Origin: Dipteris shenzhenensis
Taxonomy: Eukaryota > Polypodiophyta > Polypodiopsida > Gleicheniales
Length of the DNA stretch: 64,000 nucleotides
Assembly (NCBI GenBank): GCA_047967505.1
Contig: CM106541.1
Reading direction: 5' to 3' (one strand)
Below are positions 35,560 to 46,349 of the stretch, piece by piece (position 1 is the stretch's first letter; every line of letters starts with the position of its first letter). The translations under genes and the position numbers were made by a program. The notes under the pieces were generated by a model, which was given only the letters and a program-made list of their open reading frames with translations, was not told the origin of the DNA and ran no database searches.

Positions 35560-36900
35560 ACCACTCCAAGACACCCCAAGATGTACTCATGCGTGTCTAA
35601 ATCCAATTTGAAGACATTGTTTCCCTTCTTTCTTTGTGGTATAGGTTACATCCAGAACTTAATAGCTCTTACTAGATGAGAGTACACAAATGTTTGTGGA
35701 CTATTATGTAGCAGTTCGTAATGGTGGACTCTCTTGGATGGTTTTTTTGTACCAAGAAGCTCCAACTACTACATCCCACTTCTCATAGGTTGTTCCCCAA
35801 TTATCCTTAGATGCCAACTCAATCTTGTGCTTAGGTTTTGTGCACTGCAACTAAAAGTATGGGTCATCTTCCTCGTTCTCCCTAGAGGCAATGACAATTG
35901 CAAGGTTTTCCCCCTCTTCCAAATAGTCAGTGAGGTCATGGAAACTCTTCGCAAATAGTGGCGAGTCATTGTTTGTCATTCCATCTGAACATAGAGGGAA
36001 AACTTGAACTCACTCCCATGTCTTCATGGTTGCAATGTTCTCACAATCGTCATGATCACCTATGATGCACGCATTATAGAAACAAGAAAGTTTTTTTCTT
36101 TTAATCAATTGGTTGTTTGAAAAGACCCATATGTTGTGCAAACCACAAACTCCTTTAATTTTCTTGGAATCGTGCTCACTTCTCCTTTGCTCTTCATCCA
36201 CTTTCACTTCATGGAACACTATGCGTGTTGCACTATTCTTAACGCTTTGTTTATTGTATGTTGAATGCATGCTTGCGGAGAGGTTGGTTGTGAGCCATGT
36301 TACAGCATCATGGAAATCATTGGGTTTTTCTTGAGGGCATGTTAATTGGTGTTTAAACAAAGCTTGCTTAATAACTGCACCACATCCATCATGCACCCTT
36401 GCCATGGTTAGACCCAAAGAAATTCCACATCATGTCTAGATCGGTCAGGGATTTGAACCTTGAGACAAAGTAGAATCTAGGACTGATTTAAATTGAGAGG
36501 TAGCACCATTTGACCACACCGAATGTTGGTTTATATTTTTTGAATGGGTCCTTTTTCAGCCATTCCCAATGTAGTAGAAAAGCATGCTACAAGGTGTCAT
36601 GTTCCCTATCATCTGAGTGAGTTAGCAAGCATATTGGCATTAGTCATAGAAGAATCAAGCAAATGACTGTATGTGATATGCACATGAATTATTGTCTGCT
36701 TGCTGTACCAATGAGCACTTTGTATCTCATCTTGTCCTTGAAATGAATAATTTTCAGAAAAAACTATGACAAAGACAATAGTGTCATGGGGAAAATTGGC
36801 AAGGCATGCCCTGAACTGCTTTTCATGCCAACTGGTCATAAAATTGCGAAGCACATATTTTGGGATGGATTGAACCATGTGACCTATAAGATCCCTCAAC
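35560..36900 (-). pseudogene. Broken transposase-like gene
   Basis: Minus-strand segments read in order KWHE-like sequence, then FSENYSFQGQDEIQSAHW (~36,760-36,700), HDGCGAVIKQALFKHQLTC (~36,390), AVTWLTTNLSASMHS, and NLAIVIASRENEEDDPYF followed by LQCTKPKHKIELASKDNWG (~35,900-35,790). From memory, the F-S-E-N-Y ... Q-D-E-I-Q-S-A-H-W signature and the later D-G-x-G-A-x-x-K pattern recur in a family of eukaryotic transposon proteins, common in cnidarians, with a likely RNase H-like fold. I cannot name the superfamily. The N-terminus is missing, stops and frame changes interrupt it, and a SINE separates two segments. Confidence 0.45.
36437..36525 (-). repeat. tRNA-derived SINE head
   Basis: The minus strand contains a box-A-like TGGTCAAATGGTGCTA at 36,515-36,500 and a box-B-like GGTTCAAATCCC at 36,459-36,448, about 45 bp apart, as in RNA polymerase III promoters of tRNA-related SINEs. 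It does not fold as an intact tRNA by eye. It lies between two parts of the transposase-like pseudogene. Confidence 0.5.
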
Positions 36901-36929
36901 TGAGTGCTCTTATGCGATAGTAGCCATCT

Positions 36930-37262
36930 TTTTTTAGCATATACACATATCCTTGGTACCCTTGATGCACCTCATGATGCACTTAATTGACTCAATGCCT
37001 CTTTCCTGTACTAGCCATATACCGACTGACAACTCCCACTACAAATGCAATGTTTGGTCTAGTAGCTATCATAGCGTACATAGGACTCCCAACCGCTGAT
37101 GCATAAGGAACCTTGGCCATCATGGCCCTCTCCTCATCTGATTTGGGACTATCCTGACTCAGTTTCACAAATGGAGGCAATGGAGTACTTACTACCTTCC
37201 CCCCCTCCATATTGAAATGCTGCAACACTTTTGTAACATACTCCTTCTATGAAAGCCAAAGG
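36930..37262 (-). pseudogene. Copia RT/RNase H fragment related to element I
   Basis: The minus strand reads QHFNMEGGKVVSTPLPP and DEERAMMAKVPYASAVGS, then YAMIATRPNIAFVVGVVS, closely matching element I at 21,660-21,900. It shares the TAG after CTTTCA that interrupts element I at 21,657. The match ends at about 36,930, within the start of RNase H. Confidence 0.85.
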
Positions 37263-39715
37263 AGTTCCATCAGGTGTAACAACAGAAGGAATACCCAACT
37301 CATCATCAAGGCTCTGTTTTGAGCCCCACTGGATTCACCATCCACATAAGAGTGACCTGCATTCACATATACCATGGGTTGATCTACTTTCTCTTTTCCC
37401 TTTCATGATACTTGCATACCACTATTTGCATTGCTTTGAGGAGATTCTCTTGGTCTCAATCTGCCTGTCCATTGCGAAGTATATGAACCACTACTAGAGG
37501 ACACTACAGGTCCACTAATATTTTGTGATTGCTTCTTTGAATTCTGTGTAGCATTACCATTTTGTGCATCTACATCATCAATCACATTTATTGGTTTATA
37601 CTAGTTGCTCATCTCATCAAAAACAACATCTCTGCTTACTGTAAACTTACGAGTAGAAGGGTTATAGCATCTATACCCTTTCTACTACAGAGAATAACCA
37701 ATAAAGATGCACTTCTTAGCTTTTGGATCCAACTTGGATCTCAACTCATCTAGCACATGAACATAGGCAATGCAACCAAAAACTTTCAAATGAGAAATAT
37801 ATGGTTTCCTACCAGTATACCTCTCCTCTAGTGTCATGCCATGTATTGCTGCAGCGGGAGTCCTGTTCATTATGTAGACTGCTGTAGCAACTGATTCAGC
37901 CCAATAATAATCTGGCAGCTCTTTTTTGTTGAGCATGGCATGAGATACCTCTCCAATATGCCTGTTTTTCCTTTCTGCAAGTCCATTTTGCTGTGGGGTA
38001 TGATTGCATGAATATTGATGCTTTATGCCATGCTCCTGCAAGAACCTTGCAAACTCATTTGAGAGGTACTCTCCCCCTCCATCTGACCTTAGGAATTTTA
38101 TTTGTAGGCCTGTTTCTTTTTCTTCCATAGCTTTAAAAGCTTTGAAATGCCCAAACACTTCACTTTTCTTTTTCATAAAATACACCCAAAATTTTCTGCT
38201 GTAGTCATCAATAAAAGTGACAAAATAATGACATCCTCCAATAGATGCAGCTTTAGTACTCCACACATCAGAGTGGATTAATTCCAATGGCCTCTTACTC
38301 TCTTGAAGATGTCTAGGAAATGGTTTCCTTGCTTGTTTTCCGAATTGACAAGCTTCACATAACTTATGCATTTCTGCAACCTTGAACTTAGGCAATCCTG
38401 CAACAATATTTTCGGCGTGCATTAATTTAAGTCATTGTACATTAACATGACCAATGCGTTTATGCCAGATATCAATATTTGCAACTACATCGGTCCCATA
38501 AACATTGCTGCACTCAATTCAGGCATGTTTGCATCCAACGTAAACATCCTACCCTTCATATTCCCTTTTGCTATCAAGCGACCTTTATTTTTCATATCCT
38601 CAACAAAGCATCCATGAGGATTAAATCTGACCTGCAAGCCCTACTCAACCATTCGACCAACACAAACCAGGTTCTTGGTGATATTAGGGACATGAAATAC
38701 ATCAGGCAGGTATTTCTTTTTCCCATCTTGCATGAAATTTTACCAATCTGCACAATAGGATGTGCAGTATCATCACCAGTCTCCACAAATCCTGGTCTTT
38801 CCATTTTCCTTGCATCCTGCATTCATTCTGCATGACCTGTCATGTGGTTTGACGCACCTGAGTCAACATACCACACATCATTGCTTTCTTCTGCACTTGT
38901 CACAGAATTGGTCATGTGCTGCACCGCTCATTTCTATCATTACCCTATCTACTAGAGGATGCATAATTGCCTTGCTGCAATTTTCCATTCATGATGTCAT
39001 TCTGCTTTTAGTAGCAGTCTTTAGCCATATGACCCATTTTACCACAGTAGTAGCATTCAACATTGCTATTTGCATTTTGGCCTCTCTGCCATCTGGTTTT
39101 CTTGAATTTGTTGCATATTTTGATTTCTGCCATGGCCTCCAGATCGGCCTACTCTACCTCTGCCTCTACCTCTTCCAACATTTGAGTAGAAGACAATTTC
39201 TTTTGAATTTCCTCCTGAAGAGGATGGACTACCATTTCTCTGCTCTTTAGAAATTAGAAGAGCAATTAACTCCCCAAAATTAGGAAAATTCTCACAAACG
39301 GCAATGGATGTCCAAAACTATGCATAATCCTTTCCTAGACCATTCAAGGTCACTGAAACCAAATCATCATCTTCCATTGGCAACCCAATGGAAGCAAGTG
39401 CATCTGCAATCTTCTTCACCTTCATGTGGTAGTCATTGATGCTCATATTTTCTCTCTGCACATTATGCAACTCCTACTTGAGCTGCATTTTCCTAGCTTG
39501 CATATTTTTGTCAAAGTATCCCACGCCTCCTTCGGCTTGCTTGCTAGAAAATTACAGAGGAGAGCATTCTATTCAAGCTTTGTGTAGATATCTGCTATCG
39601 CCATGAGCAAGGGAGCTATTGGATTTGAATTGAGTAGTGACATTTTTCACTGCCACTACAACATGTGGGAAAATTAACGATGCTGTCTATTGATGCTTCA
39701 CGGGCGGTCATTGTT
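37263..39715 (-). pseudogene. Ty1/copia element II, gag to integrase
   Basis: The minus strand carries, in order, a UBN2-type gag (ENMSINDYHMKVKKI, ~39,440), a zinc-knuckle region (~39,070-39,020), protease-flank sequence and a long open integrase segment at 38,422-37,685 (CEACQFGKQARKPFP; HSDVWSTKAA; FIDDYSRKFWVYF; RSDGGGEYLS; HTPQQNGLAERKN; GYSL). This family differs from element I. The reverse transcriptase is missing. At about 37,265 the sequence jumps into an element-I-like RT/RNase H tail. The gag is broken by stops. Confidence 0.88.
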
Positions 39716-40643
39716 TGCTTGGGTGTAGCCATTTTTGGTGATGTTCAGGGAATTTTCCTTATATAGGTATATTGCATGACCCATACTTATGCATTGCTCA
39801 ATGGAATTCGGAAACTTTTGTCTTCAAGTTGTAGTACACATTCCAAACTTGAACATGAGACAAAAAATTATTTTTGAATAAGGATTTAGAACGAGACCAT
39901 TAAAGCATTAGAAGTGCTATGTTGCATGTGACACATGCATCCTAAAGACTATAGGATATAACAACTTATTCAAAAACATCAAAATTTTATTCTATACATA
40001 CATGCAACCAAGTAATCATTCAAAAGTACACTCATGAGCTTCTCCTCAACCTAAGGGCACACCTAAAACAAAACATTAGATATGGGTTAATGGGCCTACA
40101 GTGTTGTGCTAAAGTGATCTGCACACTAATTTGAGGGCACGCCCCATAACATTTTTTTGATTTGTTGAAAACCAAAATGGATTGAAAATTTGGAATCCAA
40201 ACAAGTGGTACTACTGCAAGGTGGTCTTAAAACAATGATAGTTATTGATATTGGTATCTAGATTCACCCTAAAAAGGGAGTTGATATTTTAATAAATCTA
40301 ACACTATTTACAATTTTGAATTGCTTCTTTTTCCATGCACTTGCTTGCTATATGGCTCATAAGCATGCCAAAGGTCATTTAATCCACAACATCAAAACTG
40401 ATCGCATGCCCTTTGCATTATTTGTGTTTTGAAGCATTTTAGGCCACATTGCACTTGTTTGGGATATCCAATTCTATTGACGTGTATCATCGGAGGGGGG
40501 AAACCTGATGGCTAAAAAGTTTTCTACTCGCATGAATTTTGAATTTTCACACCTCTCGCCCATCGAATCTTGGAATATCAAGTACTTGCAACCTGCCCCC
40601 GCCTTAGAAATGCATTTCAGCCTACACACACCTCGACGTGACC
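39716..40643. repeat. Large inverted repeat, left arm
   Basis: This arm is the diverged reverse complement of 41,611-42,585, around a 967-bp spacer. The outer end carries the complement of ATGGCTACACCCAAGCAAAC, a presumed start codon region also seen at 42,559 and 48,685. Confidence 0.8.
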
Positions 40644-41610
40644 TTGCGTGATGGTCTCAACTTCACATATTAGACCATGACAAGTATATTGCTTTTCATT
40701 TCTGAATTTCACCATTAGAAAATAACAATCTATTGCTTTACATTTTTGAACTTCATAATTTAACTGTGGTTTATGATCCGAATAGTAGAAAATTAATTTT
40801 AACAAATTTAAGTACTAAGAAACACAATAATTTCAACCACCAGGCTGGTCAATAACTAATGTTTGTTCAACCATGCTGGTTCAGAACAATCACATAACTA
40901 GTGATTGAGCTGAAGCAGCCACGGTTGCATGATGTTCCAACCACTGGGATGGTTTAGTAAAATAACAATATATTACAAAATATATTGCTGTTAATTTCTC
41001 CTCAAGCTATTTGATCTAAGCTGTGCACCCCCTTCACTTTCTCTAGGCCATTTCTTAGGTTAGAGAGCATCACCTCTTGGGCGTGCATCTCCTAAGGTGT
41101 TGGTAGGGTTATTACTCTACAAACTTTAGGGTGCAAGCTAAAGCTTGTGAAGACTTGAGACTGGTAATCACCTGAATGGCCTGATGTTGCTGCCTCAAAT
41201 GCTCCCACCCATCGTGACACCACAACTCATGTTCTTTGCTCCAATGGTAATGATTGAATGTGTGCATATGCAACTGCTTCTTGTTGCTGCTCTGCAAGGA
41301 GTCTTCTTTCTTCTCGTTGTTTCTCCCTTCATATATGTTACAAAAAGTGTCTTTTGTTGTTGATTTGATATCATTCTAGTGCTTTCCTCGACCTGCACTT
41401 TGTTCCTTATGCCTTGACTTGGATTTTTGGCTTTCTTGTCTCATAGCCTTTGTTTGCTTCTCTTGCAAGCCATGGCGAGTTGCATGTTGCCATTGATGCC
41501 ATGGCCATGATCAATCCAGGATAGACCTAGAGAAGCTAGTTGGTGAGGCAAGCAAAGAATAAAAGACAAATTACATGAAAGAAGACAATGGCAAACCAAA
41601 GTCTATGCAA
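40644..41610. other. Spacer of the large inverted repeat
   Basis: AT-rich, with 'accaccaggctggt' type words and a Gln-rich minus-strand frame near 41,120-41,400. I do not recognise a gene. Confidence 0.4.
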
Positions 41611-42585
41611 GGTCATGTTGAGGTGCGTACAGGTTGCAGGGCATTTGCAGGGCCGGGGCAGGTTGCACGTACTTAATCTTCCAAGATTTGATGGGCGGGA
41701 GGTGTGAAAATTCAAAATTCATGAGAGTAGCAAAATTTTAGCTGTTGGTTTTTCCCCCTCTGACAATACACGTCAGCAAACTTGGATATCCCAAACAAGT
41801 GCAATGAAGCCTAAAATGCTTCAAAATACAAATAGGCCAAAGGAGACACTATCAAGTTTGATGATGTGTATTATTAAATGCAATGACCTTTGGCATCATG
41901 ATGAGCCATATAACAAGCAAGTGCATGGAAAAAGAAACAATTCAAAATTGTAAATAGTGTTGGACTTATTAAAATATATTTGCACATGCACAAATTGCAC
42001 TTTTCCAATTTCTTCTATTTTAGGGTGAATCTAGATACCAATACCAACAAGTATCAATGCTTTATGACCACGATGCATTAGTCCCAATACTTTAGATTCC
42101 AAATTTTCAATTGGTTTTGGTTTTCAATAAAAAGAAAAAAAGTTATGGAGCGTGCCCTCAAATGGGTATGCATCACTTTAGCAACACATCGGAGTCCCGG
42201 TAACCCATGCATAATGATCTCATTTAGGTGTGTCCTTGGGTTGAGGAGAAGATCATGTAGTGTATTTTAGAATGATTACTGGAATGCATGTATATATAGA
42301 ACAAAATTTTGATGTTTTTGAATAAATTGCTATATCCTATAGTCTTCAGGATGCATGCTTCACATGCAACATAGCACTTGTAATCGTTTAACAGTCTCAT
42401 TCCAAATACTTATTCCATAATTTTTTGCTCTCATGTTCAATTTGGAATGTGTACTACAACTTGAAGACAAAGTTTTCCGAATTCCATTGAGCAATGCATA
42501 AGTAATGGGTCATGCATTGAGTTACCTATATACAGAAAGTCCCTGAACCTCACCAAAAATGGCTACACCCAAGCAAACAATGACC
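41611..42585. repeat. Large inverted repeat, right arm
   Basis: Partner of 39,716-40,643. The arms differ by many substitutions and indels, so the palindrome is old. It ends at ATGGCTACACCCAAGCAAAC, after which the sequence departs from the left arm. Confidence 0.8.
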
Positions 42586-42890
42586 CCTATATACAACTTT
42601 GCACCACCATCATGTCCTGCCAAAAGAAACCTACATCATGAGCTTGATAAGTCTCTTAAAGGAGCAGGAAAAATGATATCCAAGGAAATTAATTTCATCG
42701 TCTTTGCTGACTCCATGTCATACAACCAATTACATGTAGATTACATAGATTACATTTCAAAGACTCCTTTCCTTCAGGGGCCTGGCTCCACATTACTTTG
42801 AGGAAGTTGACTTTTTGAGCTGGACATGATTGCAGGCTTGGCCCACCTTGCTCCTTTCCTTTCTCCTTTCTCGAAGGGGGATGGTTCCTT

Positions 42891-43324
42891 CCTTCAAGGG
42901 CGTGACCCCTCCCTTCATGTCGCTTCCTCTTTCCTTTCTTTGAGCTTCCTAGTTGTAGGCTTGGCCCTTCTTGCTCCTTTTCTAAAGGGGGCTAGCTCCT
43001 CCCTTCGTGCTCCTTTTCCTTGACGCCAGTGGCCTTCTTCAATTCAAGCTCCTTGGCAATTTTCCTTGTAGCCAATGGCCAGTGGCCTTCTTCAATTCAA
43101 GCTCCTTCCTTCAAGGGCGTGACCCCTCCCTTCATGTCGCTTCCTCTTTCCTTTCTTTGAGCTTCCTAGTTGTAGGCTTGGCCCTTCTTGCTCCTTTTCT
43201 AAAGGGGGCTAGCTCCTCCCTTCGTGCTCCTTTTCCTTGACGCCAGTGGCCTTCTTCAATTCAAGCTCCTTGGCAATTTTCCTTGTAGCCAATGGCCAGT
43301 GGCCTTCTTCAATTCAAGCTCCTT
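42891..43324. repeat. 217-bp tandem repeat, two units (copy 1)
   Basis: 'ccttcaagggcgtgaccc' occurs at 42,891 and 43,108, and the intervening sequence is repeated with almost no change. The same pair occurs at 45,532 and 45,749 in copy 2. The complement resembles the Lys/Gly-rich tail of the coiled-coil/RING-like pseudogene near 33,480-33,700. Confidence 0.85.
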
Positions 43325-43379
43325 TGCAATTTTCCCAAATGGCATGAACATTTGATTTGTCCAAGAGAAGTGGACGCGT

Positions 43380-43451
<72 letters not shown>

Positions 43452-43556
43452 GAAAAATTATTTAAAAAATATATATATATACATATATATCTCTTTACAG
43501 AAATAGAAACAAACATTATTATTTAAAATCTCTCTATTTGTAGAAATAGTTTTCGA

Positions 43557-43661
43557 TGTTGCCTAGTGGTAAGAAAGTGTGCACGCATGCATGCATGCAT
43601 AAGTGTTTGTGTATGTGTGTGTGTGTGTGCAAGTGCATGCATGCATGCATGCATGCGTGCA

Positions 43662-43708
<47 letters not shown>

Positions 43709-43745
43709 GAGAGAGAGAGCATGCATGCGTGAGTTCAGACCTCAA
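43557..43745 (+). repeat. SINE-like unit split by a microsatellite
   Basis: A box-A-like 'ttgcctagtggtaagaaag' at 43,559 and a box-B-like 'gagttcagacctc' at 43,731 resemble tRNA-derived promoter boxes. Here they are separated by about 170 bp of GCAT and GT repeats. It is repeated at 46,198-46,386. The assignment is tentative. Confidence 0.35.
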
Positions 43746-44590
43746 CTAGGTCTTTGCAGCACCACAATTAAAAAAAAAAAGAGAAACATTTATTTAGTGT
43801 TTTCTTTTGAGAGGGGGGGATGATGTGGATGGATGCAAAAAGACAGAGAGGGAGAGAGAGAGAAGCATGTCCTCCTTGTAGCTACTATCCTCCCTCTTCT
43901 CTAGGTTTGGTTCATGAGGAGGTCATCCAAGAGTGTTCTCAGATAGAATATGATCATTCCAAAGTCTTTTGGGTATGCCATAGATTTGTAGTAGATGGAT
44001 CAATCTACAGAGTTTTGGAGCTAGATTTGAGAATGGGCTCTTAGTTGTGTGTGCACTGCACTTAAATAGGGAGAGAGTTTATTGAGCCTGGCCTTCTCAT
44101 TCTTCTTTCATATGACTTGACATGCCCACCTCTCATCATTTGGCTAAGGTGGATAGTCTTTTCTGTTAGCGTATTGGAGATCTTGCACAGATATGCAAAG
44201 ATGAAGTGCAAGCAATGACTTCCATACATGAAAGTTACATTAAGAAGCACAAATAAATATTAAAATATTTTCAAAGTGATTGAAGTTCAATTGTCCTTTG
44301 ATAGGCCAAGTACCATAATGTGAGATGAAAGATGTCAATTAAATTGATTTCTCATTGAGTTGATCAGACATTATCTTTGCATATCTTTGCTAGAGTTACA
44401 ACATGCTTACAGAGAAGACTACCCACCTCGGCCAAATGATGAGAGGTTGACGTGTCACGTTGTATGAAAGAAGAAAGAGAAGGTTGGGCTCAATGAAGTC
44501 TCTCTCTATTTAAGTGCCAAATGATGAGACGTGGACATGTTATGTTGTATGAAAGAAGAATGAGAAGGCCGGGCTCAATGAACTCTCTTG

Positions 44591-44955
44591 CACACTAGGA
44601 TATTAACTACCACCAACGCAGTGGTTTGCTTCTATTATTACAATATGAATATGAATGTCATACAATTCATACATTTAGGATTTAGAATTTGTTTACAATT
44701 CCTTCATTTCAGCGGTCACATATATTCTTGTGACATCACCCCATGGCACATATATACATATACATATATTATTATATGTACATATATATATATATATATA
44801 TATATCTTAACAACTACACTTACATTGAGAAATATGAAATCCCAAAACTAATCCACAAATCCACAATTCTTGAACGAATGAATTATGTCATTCATCTTGT
44901 AATAATAATAATAGAAGCAAACCATCGCGCTAGTGGTAGTTAATATCCTAGTGCG
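44591..44955. repeat. Fold-back hairpin in the tandem unit
   Basis: 'actaggatattaactacca' and 'ggtttgcttctattattac' (44,595-44,641) have near-perfect complements at 44,900-44,953. The 250-bp centre contains an (AT)n run. The second copy is at 47,232-47,596. Similar arm words occur singly near 33,800 and 35,105, so this is a dispersed fold-back family. Confidence 0.75.
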
Positions 44956-45470
44956 CAACCAACCACCGTGATGGTGGTAGCTAAGTTAATATCCTAGGAA
45001 TAATAGAAGCAAATCACCATGCTGGTGGCAGCTAATATCCTAGTGTGCACTATGCAACTAACCTCCAAGATACAACCAACCAGTGCTATACCAGAACGAA
45101 TCGCATTGCTACAAAGTGTTATCCTAAAATAGATACTTGCCCACGTAAATGTTAGAGAACATTAATAAGTAAACAGATTACATATAGATTACATCTCAAA
45201 GACTCCTTTCCTTAAGGGGTGAGGTTCCATATTGCTTTGATCAGGTCGCCTTTATTAGCTCCCTGATTCCAAGCTTGGCCCACCTTTTTGATTTCTTGAA
45301 GGGGGATGGTTCCTCCCTTCAGGGGTTGGTTCCACATTGCTTTGAGCAGGTCGCCCTTTTGAGCTCCTTGATTGTAGGTTCGGCCCTCCTTGCTCGGGCT
45401 GGCTCCTCCATTCAAGGGACCGGCCCCTCCCTTCATGTCGCTTCCTCTTTCCTTGCTTTGAGCTCCCTAG

Positions 45471-46020
45471 TTGCAGGCTTGGCCCACCTTGCTCCTTTCC
45501 TTTCTCCTTTCTCGAAGGGGGATGGTTCCTTCCTTCAAGGGCGTGACCCCTCCCTTCATGTCGCTTCCTCTTTCCTTTCTTTGAGCTTCCTAGTTGTAGG
45601 CTTGGCCCTTCTTGCTCCTTTTCTAAAGGGGGCTAGCTCCTCCCTTCGTGCTCCTTTTCCTTGACGCCAGTGGCCTTCTTCAATTCAAGCTCCTTGGCAA
45701 TTTTCCTTGTAGCCAATGGCCAGTGGCCTTCTTCAATTCAAGCTCCTTCCTTCAAGGGCGTGACCCCTCCCTTCATGTCGCTTCCTCTTTCCTTTCTTTG
45801 AGCTTCCTAGTTGTAGGCTTGGCCCTTCTTGCTCCTTTTCTAAAGGGGGCTAGCTCCTCCCTTCGTGCTCCTTTTCCTTGACGCCAGTGGCCTTCTTCAA
45901 TTCAAGCTCCTTGGCAATTTTCCTTGTAGCCAATGGCCAGTGGCCTTCTTCAATTCAAGCTCCTTTGCAATTTTCCCAAATGGCATGAACATTTGATTTG
46001 TCCAAGAGAAGTGGACGCGT

Positions 46021-46092
<72 letters not shown>

Positions 46093-46302
46093 GAAAAATT
46101 ATTTAAAAAATATATATATATACATATATATCTCTTTACAGAAATAGAAACAAACATTATTATTTAAAATCTCTCTATTTGTAGAAATAGTTTTCGATGT
46201 TGCCTAGTGGTAAGAAAGTGTGCACGCATGCATGCATGCATAAGTGTTTGTGTATGTGTGTGTGTGTGTGCAAGTGCATGCATGCATGCATGCATGCGTG
46301 CA

Positions 46303-46349
<47 letters not shown>

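Larger units (their letters stand above)
42830..45470. repeat. 2,641-bp tandem duplication, copy 1
   Basis: Starts at TTGCAGGC and is followed without a gap by copy 2. It contains, in order, two 217-bp tandem units (from 42,891 and 43,108), an (AG)n run (43,383-43,446), an interrupted (GT)n/GCAT microsatellite (~43,600-43,703), a fold-back hairpin (44,591-44,955) and an AT run. No protein gene is visible. The low-complexity frames are shadows of these repeats. Confidence 0.95.

Noticed and set aside
36437-36525. A functional tRNA gene
   Set aside because: Box-A and box-B words are present, but no proper acceptor stem or anticodon arm is visible; a SINE head is a better fit.
43523-43745. His/Thr/Cys/Met-rich frames in the 2,641-bp unit
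   Set aside because: They translate GT and GCAT microsatellites.
44744-44943. Ile/Tyr-rich hydrophobic frame resembling a membrane peptide
   Set aside because: It translates an (AT)n run in the hairpin centre.
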